Source of the DNA: a virus
Direction: 5' to 3' (one strand)
DNA length: 64,000 bases
IMG/VR virus record: IMGVR_UViG_3300044641_007115
Location: 124,001 to 188,000 of that record
The position numbers and the translations under genes were made by a program. Of this stretch, positions 20,608-31,334 are shown piece by piece (position 1 is the stretch's first letter; every line of letters starts with the position of its first letter). Under the pieces are notes generated by a model, which was not told the DNA's origin, ran no database searches, and saw only the letters and a list, made by a program, of their open reading frames with translations.

Positions 20608-21648
20608 TTAGAGATTGAGTTTGAGGTAACGTGGCTTTCCGAATTCTTCTTGGGCCAGTTTACCCCACTTGTCCTGCACGCTCCATGCATCTTGCGGGCG
20701 CGTGCGTGCTGAGTCTGCTAGACACCAATCCAGCAAACCTTTGAAACGCGGCGGAATGAATTCAGCCGTGTTCCGAACCATCATCGCCCACATGAAAATG
20801 TCGGTCGCTGGCGTCGGTTTCTCTTTTCGCAAAACTTCGCGTGGGTACCACGATTTGTAGTTTTTGACGATGGCCGGGATGTTGGTCGGTGTCGCTGCAT
20901 CAACAGAATAGCACCAATCTACCAGCATCAAAGTATGCGACAAAGGACCATACAACAGATGTGGCGGCACAATGGCACCATGCACGATTCCGTTGTTGTG
21001 GACGAATCCTAATGCGGATAACAGCCGGTTCGACATCCAGACAATGTGCCGCATGTCCAGTTTCCCGGTGATGGTAGTGATGTCTTCAAGCGACATCATG
21101 GCTTCCATGCCGCCTTCGCGAAGTTCGGCTTCCGCCATGTTGAGCACAACGGCGCGGCGGTTAGACGCTTTGAAGCTGTCGATGGCCTGTGGGATGTAAT
21201 GTTTGAATTTGTCGGAGCGGGTGTCGCTGTGGAGTTTTTTGAGCGCGGTGATTTCCCGATCCATCAGGTCATTGTCGCCATGTGAGCGGGCGATTTTCAG
21301 GACCGCACGTTTGTGAGTGCTCGAAGTCGTCTGGTAAAGGTCTGCGATGTCGCCGCCGGTGATTGGATGTTCGATGATCCATTTTCCAAAGACGACGGGT
21401 GAAGCTGGCGCACTCTTCCCATTGAGGGCGGCATACATCTGACTGAGTTTGGCGAATGCGTCGTTTCCCCGTTTTTGCATCGCGGCGGGTTGTGTCGCCA
21501 ATTTGTCCGGGTGGCACAATTGTGCCAGCGTGCGGTAGGTTTTTTCAGGGTCGGCACCAAACAGAACAGATGCCGTTGTCGCTTTTTCGATGTGTCGAAT
21601 CGCTGAGACGGCATCTGTGTAAGGTGCGGGAGCGGAGCCAGCCTTCAT
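20608..21648 (-). CDS. J-domain and protein-kinase-like fusion
   Basis: 346 residues. Residues 14-75 form a DnaJ domain with the HPD motif (LCHPDKL, 46-48), which normally stimulates Hsp70 ATPase. Residues 85-330 resemble a protein kinase: beta-3 lysine in RAVLKIA (K118), catalytic-loop position VHGAIVPPHLL (HRD replaced by HGA) and DFG position VDWCYS (DWC). Loss of HRD and DFG suggests a pseudokinase. The start lies 9 nt after a TATGAT -10 box with no ribosome site, so near-leaderless. It may bring a host chaperone to the VWA partner. Confidence 0.75.
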   Translation of the reverse strand: MKAGSAPAPYTDAVSAIRHIEKATTASVLFGADPEKTYRTLAQLCHPDKLATQPAAMQKRGNDAFAKLSQMYAALNGKSAPASPVVFGKWIIEHPITGGDIADLYQTTSSTHKRAVLKIARSHGDNDLMDREITALKKLHSDTRSDKFKHYIPQAIDSFKASNRRAVVLNMAEAELREGGMEAMMSLEDITTITGKLDMRHIVWMSNRLLSALGFVHNNGIVHGAIVPPHLLYGPLSHTLMLVDWCYSVDAATPTNIPAIVKNYKSWYPREVLRKEKPTPATDIFMWAMMVRNTAEFIPPRFKGLLDWCLADSARTRPQDAWSVQDKWGKLAQEEFGKPRYLKLNL

Positions 21649-21690
21649 ATGTCATTATCATACCCCAATTCCTTGGAATGAAAATGAATT

Positions 21691-22185
21691 TTATTCAGGC
21701 AATTTCGATTCCGCGACCGCGACTGGTTTGGGTTGAACGAGCATTGCCGCGACCGGGGCATTGTCGATTTCCATCATGGCCCGGCGGACTTTTTCCGGGT
21801 ATGCCCGGTTCGCTGGATTGTATGTCCGCATCGCCGCAACGAAAGTCTTGGTGCGGTACCAGCGGGCACTTCCCAATGCATCACCGACAACCGTGATTGC
21901 CTGTTCCGCGCTGGTGAATCGTTTGTTGCCGGATGCCCATCCGAACAGGTTGTTGTGTCGCATGGCCTTTCCCGCACTGGATTCTACGATTGCCAACGCC
22001 GGAAGAAGACGCCAATCCAATCCCTTCTGATCTGCGATGCCAATGAAAACCGGCGCTAGGTGTGCCACCGGGCTATGGTAGGCGCGCAAGTACTCTTCCA
22101 GACGCACGACGCGCGCATCTGCATTCTGTGCGTTCAGAAACCAACTGAAAACACAAATAGCCAACAGAAGCCGAAATAGCTTCAT
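21691..22185 (-). CDS. Secreted glucosaminidase/muramidase-like protein
   Basis: 164 residues. N-terminal signal (MKLFRLLLAICVFSWFLNAQNADA). The mature part has LLPALAIVESSAGK (candidate catalytic Glu), NNLFGWASG, and ALGSARWYR with TYNPANRAYPEKV, the pattern of the Bax/FlgJ-like N-acetylglucosaminidase and transglycosylase fold. It would cut peptidoglycan from the periplasm; lysis or virion entry are both possible. A strong GGAGG precedes the ATG. The C-terminal tail is short and Pro/Val-rich. Confidence 0.65.
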   Translation of the reverse strand: MKLFRLLLAICVFSWFLNAQNADARVVRLEEYLRAYHSPVAHLAPVFIGIADQKGLDWRLLPALAIVESSAGKAMRHNNLFGWASGNKRFTSAEQAITVVGDALGSARWYRTKTFVAAMRTYNPANRAYPEKVRRAMMEIDNAPVAAMLVQPKPVAVAESKLPE

Positions 22186-24093
<1,908 letters not shown>

Positions 24094-24120
24094 GTAGACC
24101 GCCCAAAAGCGGCGGGAAAC

Positions 24121-24127
24121 CTAAATA
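24121..24127 (+). promoter_or_regulatory. Late promoter motif CTAAATA
   Basis: 45 nt before the tail-sheath ATG; leader contains TAGGAGAAAAAGG. Confidence 0.65.
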
Positions 24128-24171
24128 TCCATCGACGAACAAGTCTCTTCAAGTTCTAGGAGAAAAAGGCA

Positions 24172-26502
24172 ATGGCACAATTCCTCTCACCCGGTATTAA
24201 CGCTACAGAAATCGACCTGACGACAATCATCCCGGCGGTATCAACATCGACCGGCGCGATTGCGGGTCCGTTTCGGTGGGGACCGGTCCAAGAGCGCACG
24301 TTGGTTGACAGTGAACTAACGCTGCGTGACTATTTTGGAACCCCCGACAACCTGTGCGCTGAAACGTGGTTCACAGCATCTAGCTTCCTTGCGTACACGA
24401 ATTCTCTGTATGTCGTCCGTGCAATTTCGACGACGGGATTGACTCCCCACAAGAATTCGACGGCGGATGGAGCCGGTATCCTCATCAAAAATCGCGATCA
24501 CTATCTTGGCTCATACGCCAATGGTCAGGGTGCGGTTGGTATGTGGGCCGCGCGCTACCCCGGTACGCTTGGCAACAGCATTCGTGTGTCGGTCGCTGAC
24601 GTAAACAGCTTCGACACATGGGCATACAAAGACAATTTTGACGGCGTTCCGGGCACTTCCAAGTCGGTTGCTGACAATAGCGGAACGAATGATGAAATTC
24701 ACGTTGTTGTCGTTGACAAAGACGGCAAGCTGACTGGTGTGGCTGGCACGGTTCTTGAGCGCTATGCGTTCTTGAGCAAGGCAGCGCTGGCGAAGACCGA
24801 AGATGGTTCTTCTCAGTACTACGCTGAAGTCATTAACCGCAAGAGCCGCTGGATCTGGTGGATGGACCACCCGACTAGCTCCAATTGGGGCGGCGCACTG
24901 AACACCGCATTCTCCACTTTGGACACGGTGTTGACGCTCAACTCTCCGTCTGGTACGTTCCAAGTCAATGAAACGGTTCGCTACGCCATCAATGTGACTG
25001 TGGTTTCGCCGGGTTCCGGCGCGACGGCAACAGCCGCTTTGAATTCTGGTGCGGTGGATACCATCACTGTGACCGCTCCGGGTACGCTTTACAGCGGCGC
25101 TCCGATTGTGACCATTACTGGTGACGGTACCGGTGCAACGGCTACGGCCACGGTTTCTGGTGGCGGCGTGACTGCAATCACGGTTACTTCGGGTGGTTCC
25201 GGCTACACGAACGCGACTGTGACGATCACCCCGGCTGGTTCGGGTGCTACGGTTTCTCCGGTGTTGGATGCTGACACGGGCGCGATCTTGTCGATTGCGG
25301 TTGTTTCTGGCGGTTCCGGTTACACCGGCGCTCCGAACATCGTTATCACTGGTCCGGGTTCCGGTGCAACGGCTACGGCCACGATTTCGACTGGCGCGGT
25401 GTCGGCTGTGGCTGTCACCAACGGCGGAACGAACTACTTGCCGGTGGAAGGTAAGGTTATCAACTGGACGACTCCGACGTTGCGAATCAAGCCGACCAAG
25501 AAAGCATTTGTGAACGGATTTGTTCCGGTCGGATTGACTTCATCCGCTACGGGCACGGTTTCGAATGTGTCTGGTGGTGTGTTGACCTCCAATTTGGGCG
25601 GCGGCGTGGACGACAATGCGAACGTCACGACTCAGGAATACATCTTGGGATACGAAGAGTTCCGGTCGGTCGAAGAAGTTGACATCAGCTTGGTCCTTGG
25701 TGGCCCGGCCAACTCCACGGTGGCGATGAAGTTGATTGACATCTGCGAATTCCGCAAGGATTGCATTGTGTTGCTCAGCCCGCCGAAGGTGTCGGTGGTT
25801 AACAACTTTGGTCATGAGGTTGATGACATCATCGCATTCCGCAACCTGTTGCCGTCCACGTCTTACGGCGTGATCGACAGCGGTTGGAAGGAAATGTACG
25901 ACGTATACAATGACGTGTACCGTTGGGTGCCGCTGAACGGCGACGTGGCTGGCCTTTGCGCCCGCACCGACGACGAACGCGACGCTTGGTGGTCGCCCGC
26001 CGGTTACAACCGGGGCATCATGAAGAACGTCGTTCGCTTGGCGTTCAACCCGAAGAAGGCATTCCGCGATCAACTGTACCAGAATGGCATCAACAGTGTC
26101 ATGACGGAACGTGGTCAGGGAACCTTGCTCTTCGGCGACAAGACGATGCTGACGAAGCCGTCTGCGTTCGACCGTATCAACGTCCGCCGCTTGTTCATCG
26201 TGCTCCGCAAGGCTATCACACGGGCCGCGAAGTACACTCTGTTCGAGTTCAACGACGACTTCACCCGCGCACAATTCGTGGCGATGGTGGAACCGTACTT
26301 GCGCGACGTACAGGGTCGCCGTGGTATCTACGCCTTCCGCGTGGTCTGCGATGCGACGAACAACACGCCGGAAGTCATCGACGGCAACCGCTTCGTGGGT
26401 GACATCTACATCAAGCCCGCCCGGTCGATCAACTACATCCAGTTGAACTTCATCGCGGTGCGCACGGGTGTGGACTTCTCCGAAGTTGTCGGTAAGTTCT
26501 AA
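24172..26502 (+). CDS. Tail sheath protein (gp18-like)
   Basis: 776 residues. The N-terminus (FLSPGINATEIDLTTIIPAVST) and C-terminal domain (GYNRGIMKNVVRLAFNP, LRKAITRAAKYTLFEFND, FRVVCDATNNTPEVID, KPARSINYIQLNFIAVRTG) are those of contractile-tail sheaths. It polymerises around the tube and contracts. About residues 272-424 are an insertion of glycine/threonine-rich beta repeats (GGSGYT-x-APNIVITGPGSGATATATIS-like units), absent from T4 gp18, probably a surface domain. A good GGAG site precedes the ATG and a terminator follows. Confidence 0.93.
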   Translation: MAQFLSPGINATEIDLTTIIPAVSTSTGAIAGPFRWGPVQERTLVDSELTLRDYFGTPDNLCAETWFTASSFLAYTNSLYVVRAISTTGLTPHKNSTADGAGILIKNRDHYLGSYANGQGAVGMWAARYPGTLGNSIRVSVADVNSFDTWAYKDNFDGVPGTSKSVADNSGTNDEIHVVVVDKDGKLTGVAGTVLERYAFLSKAALAKTEDGSSQYYAEVINRKSRWIWWMDHPTSSNWGGALNTAFSTLDTVLTLNSPSGTFQVNETVRYAINVTVVSPGSGATATAALNSGAVDTITVTAPGTLYSGAPIVTITGDGTGATATATVSGGGVTAITVTSGGSGYTNATVTITPAGSGATVSPVLDADTGAILSIAVVSGGSGYTGAPNIVITGPGSGATATATISTGAVSAVAVTNGGTNYLPVEGKVINWTTPTLRIKPTKKAFVNGFVPVGLTSSATGTVSNVSGGVLTSNLGGGVDDNANVTTQEYILGYEEFRSVEEVDISLVLGGPANSTVAMKLIDICEFRKDCIVLLSPPKVSVVNNFGHEVDDIIAFRNLLPSTSYGVIDSGWKEMYDVYNDVYRWVPLNGDVAGLCARTDDERDAWWSPAGYNRGIMKNVVRLAFNPKKAFRDQLYQNGINSVMTERGQGTLLFGDKTMLTKPSAFDRINVRRLFIVLRKAITRAAKYTLFEFNDDFTRAQFVAMVEPYLRDVQGRRGIYAFRVVCDATNNTPEVIDGNRFVGDIYIKPARSINYIQLNFIAVRTGVDFSEVVGKF
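24985..25443 (+). repeat. Coding repeats in the tail sheath
   Basis: Three to four imperfect units of about 35-45 codons, each containing a VVSPGSGATATA- or ITGPGSGATATAT-like segment and a TSGGSGYT-like turn. Repeated DNA words include GGTTCCGGC and GCAACGGCTACGGCCACG. Confidence 0.75.
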
Positions 26503-26526
26503 TCCTGAACCTGAAAGACGATCAAG

Positions 26527-26555
26527 CCGCCGGGGTCACTCCCCGGCGGTTTTTT
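26527..26555 (+). terminator. Rho-independent terminator after tail sheath
   Basis: CCGCCGGGG TCACT CCCCGGCGG (26527-26549) followed by TTTTTTC. It overlaps the 3' end of the convergent 26536 gene. Confidence 0.9.
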
Positions 26556-27174
26556 CATTTTGGGTCAGGTTCTCCAGATACTTTCCGACTTCCGGTGCGA
26601 ACCGGTCGTAGTATTCTTGCACTTCGGGTTCGCTGATCGTACCGAACATTTTGGTGCGACCTTTGTACTTTTCCGTCTCTTGTGTATGGGACTCCATCGG
26701 CCCGGCGAAGACCAACATCCGTTTCCCGTTGACGGTCATTTCCTCAAATTTCCGCGACACGACTGTCGTCCATTCCGGGGTTTGTGCGACGATGAAGAGA
26801 ACTTGGTGGACAACTCCATATCCGTTCTCTACCAACCATTTGAAGCCGGTGTCGATGTGTTTCATCCACCCGCCTTCTAACTGATCGCACTTCTCATTCC
26901 CCTGAAAAGACCACGCTTCGGTGTGGATATAGACCGCTTCCGCGCGACAGGATTCGATCCAGTGTCGGGTGATCGCGAAAAGCATGTCTTTTCCTTGGCC
27001 GCTGTTGAGAAGGGGTGAGATTGCCGAACCATAGGCGAAGAAACGGGGCGCTTCGCCTCGATTGAGTTCGTTGTGCAACCAAAATCCGGCGGCGACTTGC
27101 TCTTGTCGTTTGACCTTTGTCACACACTCATCGAAGAGACTAACCGCTGTCAATTCAAGGGTTTCCTTGTTCAT
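26536..27174 (-). CDS. Hypothetical protein, leaderless
   Basis: 212 residues, not recognised; soluble, with a C-terminal acidic helix. ATG 27174 lies 7 nt after TATGAT (27181-27186), so no leader is predicted; the in-frame extension to 27249 crosses the promoter and is rejected. It interrupts the head/tail late cluster on the opposite strand, behind an early-type promoter. Confidence 0.6.
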   Translation of the reverse strand: MNKETLELTAVSLFDECVTKVKRQEQVAAGFWLHNELNRGEAPRFFAYGSAISPLLNSGQGKDMLFAITRHWIESCRAEAVYIHTEAWSFQGNEKCDQLEGGWMKHIDTGFKWLVENGYGVVHQVLFIVAQTPEWTTVVSRKFEEMTVNGKRMLVFAGPMESHTQETEKYKGRTKMFGTISEPEVQEYYDRFAPEVGKYLENLTQNEKTAGE

Positions 27175-27180
27175 AGAAGC

Positions 27181-27210
27181 ATCATACCACATATTGACAT
27201 ATAAGACCAA
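27181..27210 (-). promoter_or_regulatory. Sigma70-type promoter, leaderless start
   Basis: Minus strand TTGGTC (27205-27210), 18-bp spacer, extended -10 TGTGGTATGAT (-10 at 27181-27186). Confidence 0.7.
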
Positions 27211-27228
27211 ACCGGGGATGTGAAAAGG

Positions 27229-27235
27229 GTAAATA
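27229..27235 (+). promoter_or_regulatory. Late promoter motif GTAAATA
   Basis: 17 nt before the ATG at 27252 (a GTG at 27237 is also in frame). Confidence 0.5.
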
Positions 27236-27251
27236 GGTGCAAGGGTCACGG

Positions 27252-27749
27252 ATGCAACTAGTCGAATGGATCAATACCACACTCATCAAAAACGGAAAAC
27301 TGGTATCTAGCCGGTGCAATCCAAAATGGCTTTTGAAGAATGCTTCCGCCCAATGGGACGCTATCGTAAACGCAACCATTCATCTACCGTTGACAGCAAG
27401 CCGTGCTGAACGAATTCATTGCGTACTTCATGGCATTTCGGCACCTGTACGGTGTCCAGTTTGCCACATCCGTCCAGTCCCTTTTCGAAAGGTTGGGTAC
27501 GCCGCGACCTGTGGCGAACGAGCATGTGTCAAGGTGCAATCCGAACACATCCCGGTCGCGGAGCCGATCAAAAAAGATGTCCGGGACAAGCTGTTGTCAA
27601 AGACGTGGTTGAAGGATCAGCTTGCGTCAAAAGGCGCAACAGCCATCGCAGCGGACCTTCGCGTGCCTGTTCCAGTGGTGCTCAATTACGCCATTCGGTT
27701 CGATTTGGAAGTCCAACAGGAAGCCGAACAGGGAGTGGGGAAGGGGTAG
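27252..27749 (+). CDS. Zinc-finger protein between sheath and tube
   Basis: 165 residues. The centre has CPVCHIRPVPFRKVGYAATC then ERACVK, a four-cysteine finger of the kind found at the N-terminus of phage homing endonucleases and DNA-binding proteins. The C-terminal part (LKDQLASKGATAIAADLRVP) looks like a helix-turn-helix. No HNH or GIY-YIG catalytic motif is visible, so it may be a regulator or a degenerate homing protein. Confidence 0.55.
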   Translation: MQLVEWINTTLIKNGKLVSSRCNPKWLLKNASAQWDAIVNATIHLPLTASRAERIHCVLHGISAPVRCPVCHIRPVPFRKVGYAATCGERACVKVQSEHIPVAEPIKKDVRDKLLSKTWLKDQLASKGATAIAADLRVPVPVVLNYAIRFDLEVQQEAEQGVGKG

Positions 27750-27763
27750 TGCGCTGGTCGTTG

Positions 27764-27770
27764 CTAAATA
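27764..27770 (+). promoter_or_regulatory. Late promoter motif CTAAATA
   Basis: 40 nt before the tail-tube ATG; leader has CAGGAGAAGGA. Confidence 0.65.
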
Positions 27771-27809
27771 CAACTGACGAATCTCTTTCAGGAGAAGGAT
27801 AAACACATT

Positions 27810-28352
27810 ATGGCTTTCAACGTTCAAGAATTTCGCGCGCAATTCCAGTATGGCGGCGCACGGAAGAATCTCTTCAAGTGCCTCATCACCTTCCCCGCGT
27901 TTGTGCCCGGTGGTACGGCGGCGGGATCGAAGGCGGAATTCATGTGCAAGACCGCACAGATGCCCGGTCAGCAGATTGGCAGCATCGAAGTCGGGTATTT
28001 TGGCCGCAAGTTGAAGGTGCCGGGCGACCGCACGTTCGATGAACTGTCGTTGACGATCATCAATGACGAAGACTTTTTGATCCGCAAGGCATTCGAAGAG
28101 TGGTCGAATGGTCTAAACGCTCACATCTTGAACGTTCGCCGTCAGGATGCCCTCGAAACCAACAGCTACCAGTCTGACTTGACGATGGTTCACTATGACA
28201 AGACCGGTCAGGAGAACAAGCGTTACAAGTTTGTTGGCGTTTGGCCGTCGCAGGTTGGTTCCATCGATCTAGGATGGGACGACAACGACAGCATTTCCGA
28301 CACGCCAATCACGCTTCAGTATCAGTGGTGGCAGTCCGACACGACCGACTAA
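27810..28352 (+). CDS. Tail tube protein (gp19-like)
   Basis: 180 residues, close to T4 gp19 (163). The pattern NLFKCLITFP near the start, GYFGRKLKVPGDRTFDELSLTIINDEDF in the middle and ISDTPITLQYQWWQSD at the end is that of myovirus tube proteins; hexamer rings stack to form the DNA conduit. It follows T4 order (sheath, tube, portal). Confidence 0.92.
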   Translation: MAFNVQEFRAQFQYGGARKNLFKCLITFPAFVPGGTAAGSKAEFMCKTAQMPGQQIGSIEVGYFGRKLKVPGDRTFDELSLTIINDEDFLIRKAFEEWSNGLNAHILNVRRQDALETNSYQSDLTMVHYDKTGQENKRYKFVGVWPSQVGSIDLGWDDNDSISDTPITLQYQWWQSDTTD

Positions 28353-28442
28353 TCGGGCGTGACAAATCAATTTTAGCTGACGTACCACGTGTACGAACAG
28401 TGACGGTTCCGTCTGTAGAGCATGGGCGGTACCAGCGAAGAT

Positions 28443-28472
28443 GGCCCGGCCTAGCCGGGCCGTTTTCTTTTT
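28443..28472 (+). terminator. Rho-independent terminator after tail tube
   Basis: GGCCCGGC CTA GCCGGGCC (28443-28461), then GTTTTCTTTTT. The T-run overlaps the end of the convergent NAD kinase gene. Confidence 0.9.
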
Positions 28473-29310
28473 ATGCTCCCCATCCTAGCTTCGATCTGAG
28501 CACGTCGAAATAAGGCATGTGTCGCGGCTGAATGAGGTTGATGGTTTTCGGACTGATCTGGCACACGACTTCATGATTGCGGTCGATTTCCGCGACATCC
28601 CGTCCATCGACGTAGAGTTTCGACTGATCGGCCACGATGACGATTTCAACGGTATCCGGGACCACGACCGGGCGGAATGTCAGGGTGTGGGGACAGATGG
28701 GCGTGATGGTCATAGCTTTCAGCGTGGGGTAGATGATCGGCCCGCCCGCCGCCAGCGAATATGCTGTGGACCCGGTGGGCGTCGAAATGATAATGCCATC
28801 CGCCCGGTATTGCGCAACCGGTTGACGGTCGATGCTCAAATTGAAGGAAAGGGTCCGCCCGGAATCCGCCGATTTGATGACCACATCATTCATGGCTTCA
28901 AAGGACAAGGTTTCCACACCGAAGCGTTTGAGGCGGGCACCCATGAATGTTCTCTCCAATGTGTCGAAGTCGTCCTTCAGAACACGTTGTACGGTCTGCA
29001 TCATCTTGTCTGATGTGGTTGTGGTCAAGAACCCAAGGTTGCCAAGATTGACGGCCAGCACGGGCACATTCGCCGGGATCTTTTGGGCATTGGTCAGGAG
29101 AGTTCCGTCGCCACCCAACACGATGGCCGCATTCGCGCCGGTACAGATGTCTTGGGGAATCGGAAAGGCCCGACCACCGACGTAACCAGCGGCATATTCA
29201 TCCAACCGGTATTGGACGCCATCCGCGTCTAGTTGTTCGAGCAATGAAGCTATCACACTTCTCACAGAAGGGTCTGTGATATTGGGCCGGGCAAAGATCG
29301 CAACAAGCAT
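28471..29310 (-). CDS. nadK: NAD kinase
   Basis: 279 residues, normal bacterial length. Motifs: AIVLGGDGTLL (GGDG catalytic loop), NLGNLGFL, MNDVVIKSADSGRTL, RADGIIISTPTGSTAYSLAAGGP. It phosphorylates NAD to NADP with ATP. It sits alone on the minus strand between the tube and portal genes, with a strong promoter and no leader: the ATG is 6 nt after TATGAT. Expression is probably early. It would redirect the NAD pool during infection; other NAD-linked genes occur at 37861, 48013 and 52488. Confidence 0.93.
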   Translation of the reverse strand: MLVAIFARPNITDPSVRSVIASLLEQLDADGVQYRLDEYAAGYVGGRAFPIPQDICTGANAAIVLGGDGTLLTNAQKIPANVPVLAVNLGNLGFLTTTTSDKMMQTVQRVLKDDFDTLERTFMGARLKRFGVETLSFEAMNDVVIKSADSGRTLSFNLSIDRQPVAQYRADGIIISTPTGSTAYSLAAGGPIIYPTLKAMTITPICPHTLTFRPVVVPDTVEIVIVADQSKLYVDGRDVAEIDRNHEVVCQISPKTINLIQPRHMPYFDVLRSKLGWGA

Positions 29311-29315
29311 GGCTT

Positions 29316-29345
29316 ATCATACCACGGAGCCGACTTGTATGTCAA
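29316..29345 (-). promoter_or_regulatory. Sigma70-type promoter of nadK, leaderless
   Basis: Minus strand TTGACA (29340-29345), 18-bp spacer, TATGAT (29316-29321); ATG at 29310. Confidence 0.8.
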
Positions 29346-29380
29346 ACATCAACATTTACAGGACCTTGCAAAACGTCGTT

Positions 29381-29387
29381 CTAAATA
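29381..29387 (+). promoter_or_regulatory. Late promoter motif CTAAATA at portal start
   Basis: Ends 10 nt before the portal ATG; no ribosome site lies between, so a leader of about 4 nt is predicted. Confidence 0.65.
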
Positions 29388-29396
29388 AATTGCGAT

Positions 29397-31325
29397 ATGC
29401 CATTGAAATTGTTTGGATTCAGGATCGGGCGCGACCGGCGCAACAAAACGCAAGAACGCCGGTCATTCGTTCCACCTGAGAATCAGGACGGCGCGATTCT
29501 TGTTGAATCCGGCGGTATGTTCGGCACCTTCGTTGACATGGATGGATCAGTCCGCAACGAAGCGGAACTTATCACGCGGTACCGCGACATGTCGATTCAG
29601 CCGGAAATTGACACTGCTATTCGACACATCGTCAACGAAGCCATCGTGGTGGAAGAGAACCAAAGCAGTGTGTCTTTGGTGCTTGACAAGCTCGATTATG
29701 CCGAAAGCGTCAAGGATCAGATTCGTGAAGAGTATGAAACTATCATGAGTCTGTTGAACTTCAACAATGAAGGGCAAGACATCTTTCGGCGCTGGTACAT
29801 CGATGGCCGGTTGCACTATCACATTCTGATCGATTCGAAGAACCCGCGTGACGGCATCAAGGAACTTCGCTACATCGACCCGCGCAAGATCCACAAAGTC
29901 AATACTATTGAACGCGCGATGACTAGCACCAACGTGGAAGTCATCACGGACATGCAAGAGTACTACATCTTCAACGAAATGGGCATTGACTACACCAATG
30001 CCGGGCAAGGTGGAGCAATTATTGCGCCGGATGCAATTGCCTATGCGCACAGCGGGATCATCGATCACAACTCACAGATCATTCTGAGCCATCTACACAA
30101 GGCGATCAAACCGCTGAACCAACTCCGCATGATGGAAGACGCTACAGTCATCTATCGTATGAGCCGCGCGCCGGAACGCCGGGCCTTCTATATCGACGTT
30201 GGAAATCTTCCGAAGACGAAGGCCGAACAGTATCTCCGCGACATCATGAACCAGTACCGGAACAAGATCGTCTATGACGCACAGACCGGTGAGATTCGTG
30301 ACGACAAAAAGTTCCTTTCGATGATGGAAGACTTCTGGCTTCCGCGACGTGACGGTAGCCGTGGAACGGAAATCCAGACGCTTCAAGGTGGTGCAAACCT
30401 GTCCGAATTGGCGGACGTGGAGTACTTCCAAATGAAGTTGTATCAGGCCCTCAACGTACCGGTGAGTCGTTTGAAACCCGACACAGGATTCAGTTTGGGC
30501 CGCGCGGCGGAAGTGACCCGCGATGAAATTTCTTTCGGTAAGTTTGTTTCGTCCATGCGAAGCAAATTCACCATGTTGATGGATACCTTACTGAGTCGCC
30601 AATTGATGCTGAAGGGCATCATTGCCTATGAAGATTGGGACTACATCAAGCAACGGATCTTTTACTCATTCCTCAAAGACACCTATTTCAGCGAACTGAA
30701 AGAGATGGAAATCATGCGCGAACGGTTCAATTTCGCCCGTGATTTGGGTGTCCAAGAATTCGTTGGTTCGTATGTCTCGAACATGTGGATTCGTCAGAAC
30801 ATCTTACAGCAAACCGAAGATGTCATTGAAAACGAAGACCGCCAGATCGCCGAAGAAAAGGCCAAAGGCGAAGGCCAGCCCGGTATGGGAATGGATGACG
30901 GCATGGGCGGCGATGGTATGGACGGTGGCGATGCTGATATGACCGGCGGCGATGAAGGTGGCGATCTTCCACCGGATGAAGGGGAAGACGTGGAGCCGGA
31001 AGAAGATGACGAAGAAGACACGGTGGAGTTCACCGACAAGGAACGGGCAGCTATCACCAAAGCCGCCCGGCAATCTGGTCTGAACCCGAAAGAAGTGATG
31101 GGAACTTTCACCGACATTCTGAGTGGTGACGGAGACATCGGCGAACTCAGCGATGAAGAGAAAGAAAACATCGAAAATGCGGCCAAAGAAGCCGGTGTCG
31201 ATGTGAAGACTGTCATGCGGACGCTCAATGATTTGGGCGGCGAAACTGACGACGAAGAGGATGAAGAACCTACGGCGGAATCGCGGATGCGGTTTCGGAC
31301 TCAGCTAGAAAAGTTGTGGGAGTAA
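29397..31325 (+). CDS. Portal protein (gp20-like)
   Basis: 642 residues against 524 in T4. The N-terminal 490 residues match gp20: PEIDTAIRHIVNEAIV, EYETIMSLLNFNNEGQDIFRRWYIDGRLHYH, YRMSRAPERRAFYIDVGNLPK, ADVEYFQMKLYQALNVPVSRL. Portals form the dodecameric vertex for DNA entry and tail joining. The last 150 residues are an added acidic tail (Met/Gly/Asp-rich, then two repeats of a small helical unit, KAARQSGLNPKEVMGTFTDIL and NAAKEAGVDVKTVMRTLNDLG). Confidence 0.93.
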   Translation: MPLKLFGFRIGRDRRNKTQERRSFVPPENQDGAILVESGGMFGTFVDMDGSVRNEAELITRYRDMSIQPEIDTAIRHIVNEAIVVEENQSSVSLVLDKLDYAESVKDQIREEYETIMSLLNFNNEGQDIFRRWYIDGRLHYHILIDSKNPRDGIKELRYIDPRKIHKVNTIERAMTSTNVEVITDMQEYYIFNEMGIDYTNAGQGGAIIAPDAIAYAHSGIIDHNSQIILSHLHKAIKPLNQLRMMEDATVIYRMSRAPERRAFYIDVGNLPKTKAEQYLRDIMNQYRNKIVYDAQTGEIRDDKKFLSMMEDFWLPRRDGSRGTEIQTLQGGANLSELADVEYFQMKLYQALNVPVSRLKPDTGFSLGRAAEVTRDEISFGKFVSSMRSKFTMLMDTLLSRQLMLKGIIAYEDWDYIKQRIFYSFLKDTYFSELKEMEIMRERFNFARDLGVQEFVGSYVSNMWIRQNILQQTEDVIENEDRQIAEEKAKGEGQPGMGMDDGMGGDGMDGGDADMTGGDEGGDLPPDEGEDVEPEEDDEEDTVEFTDKERAAITKAARQSGLNPKEVMGTFTDILSGDGDIGELSDEEKENIENAAKEAGVDVKTVMRTLNDLGGETDDEEDEEPTAESRMRFRTQLEKLWE

Positions 31326-31334
31326 ACACATAAC

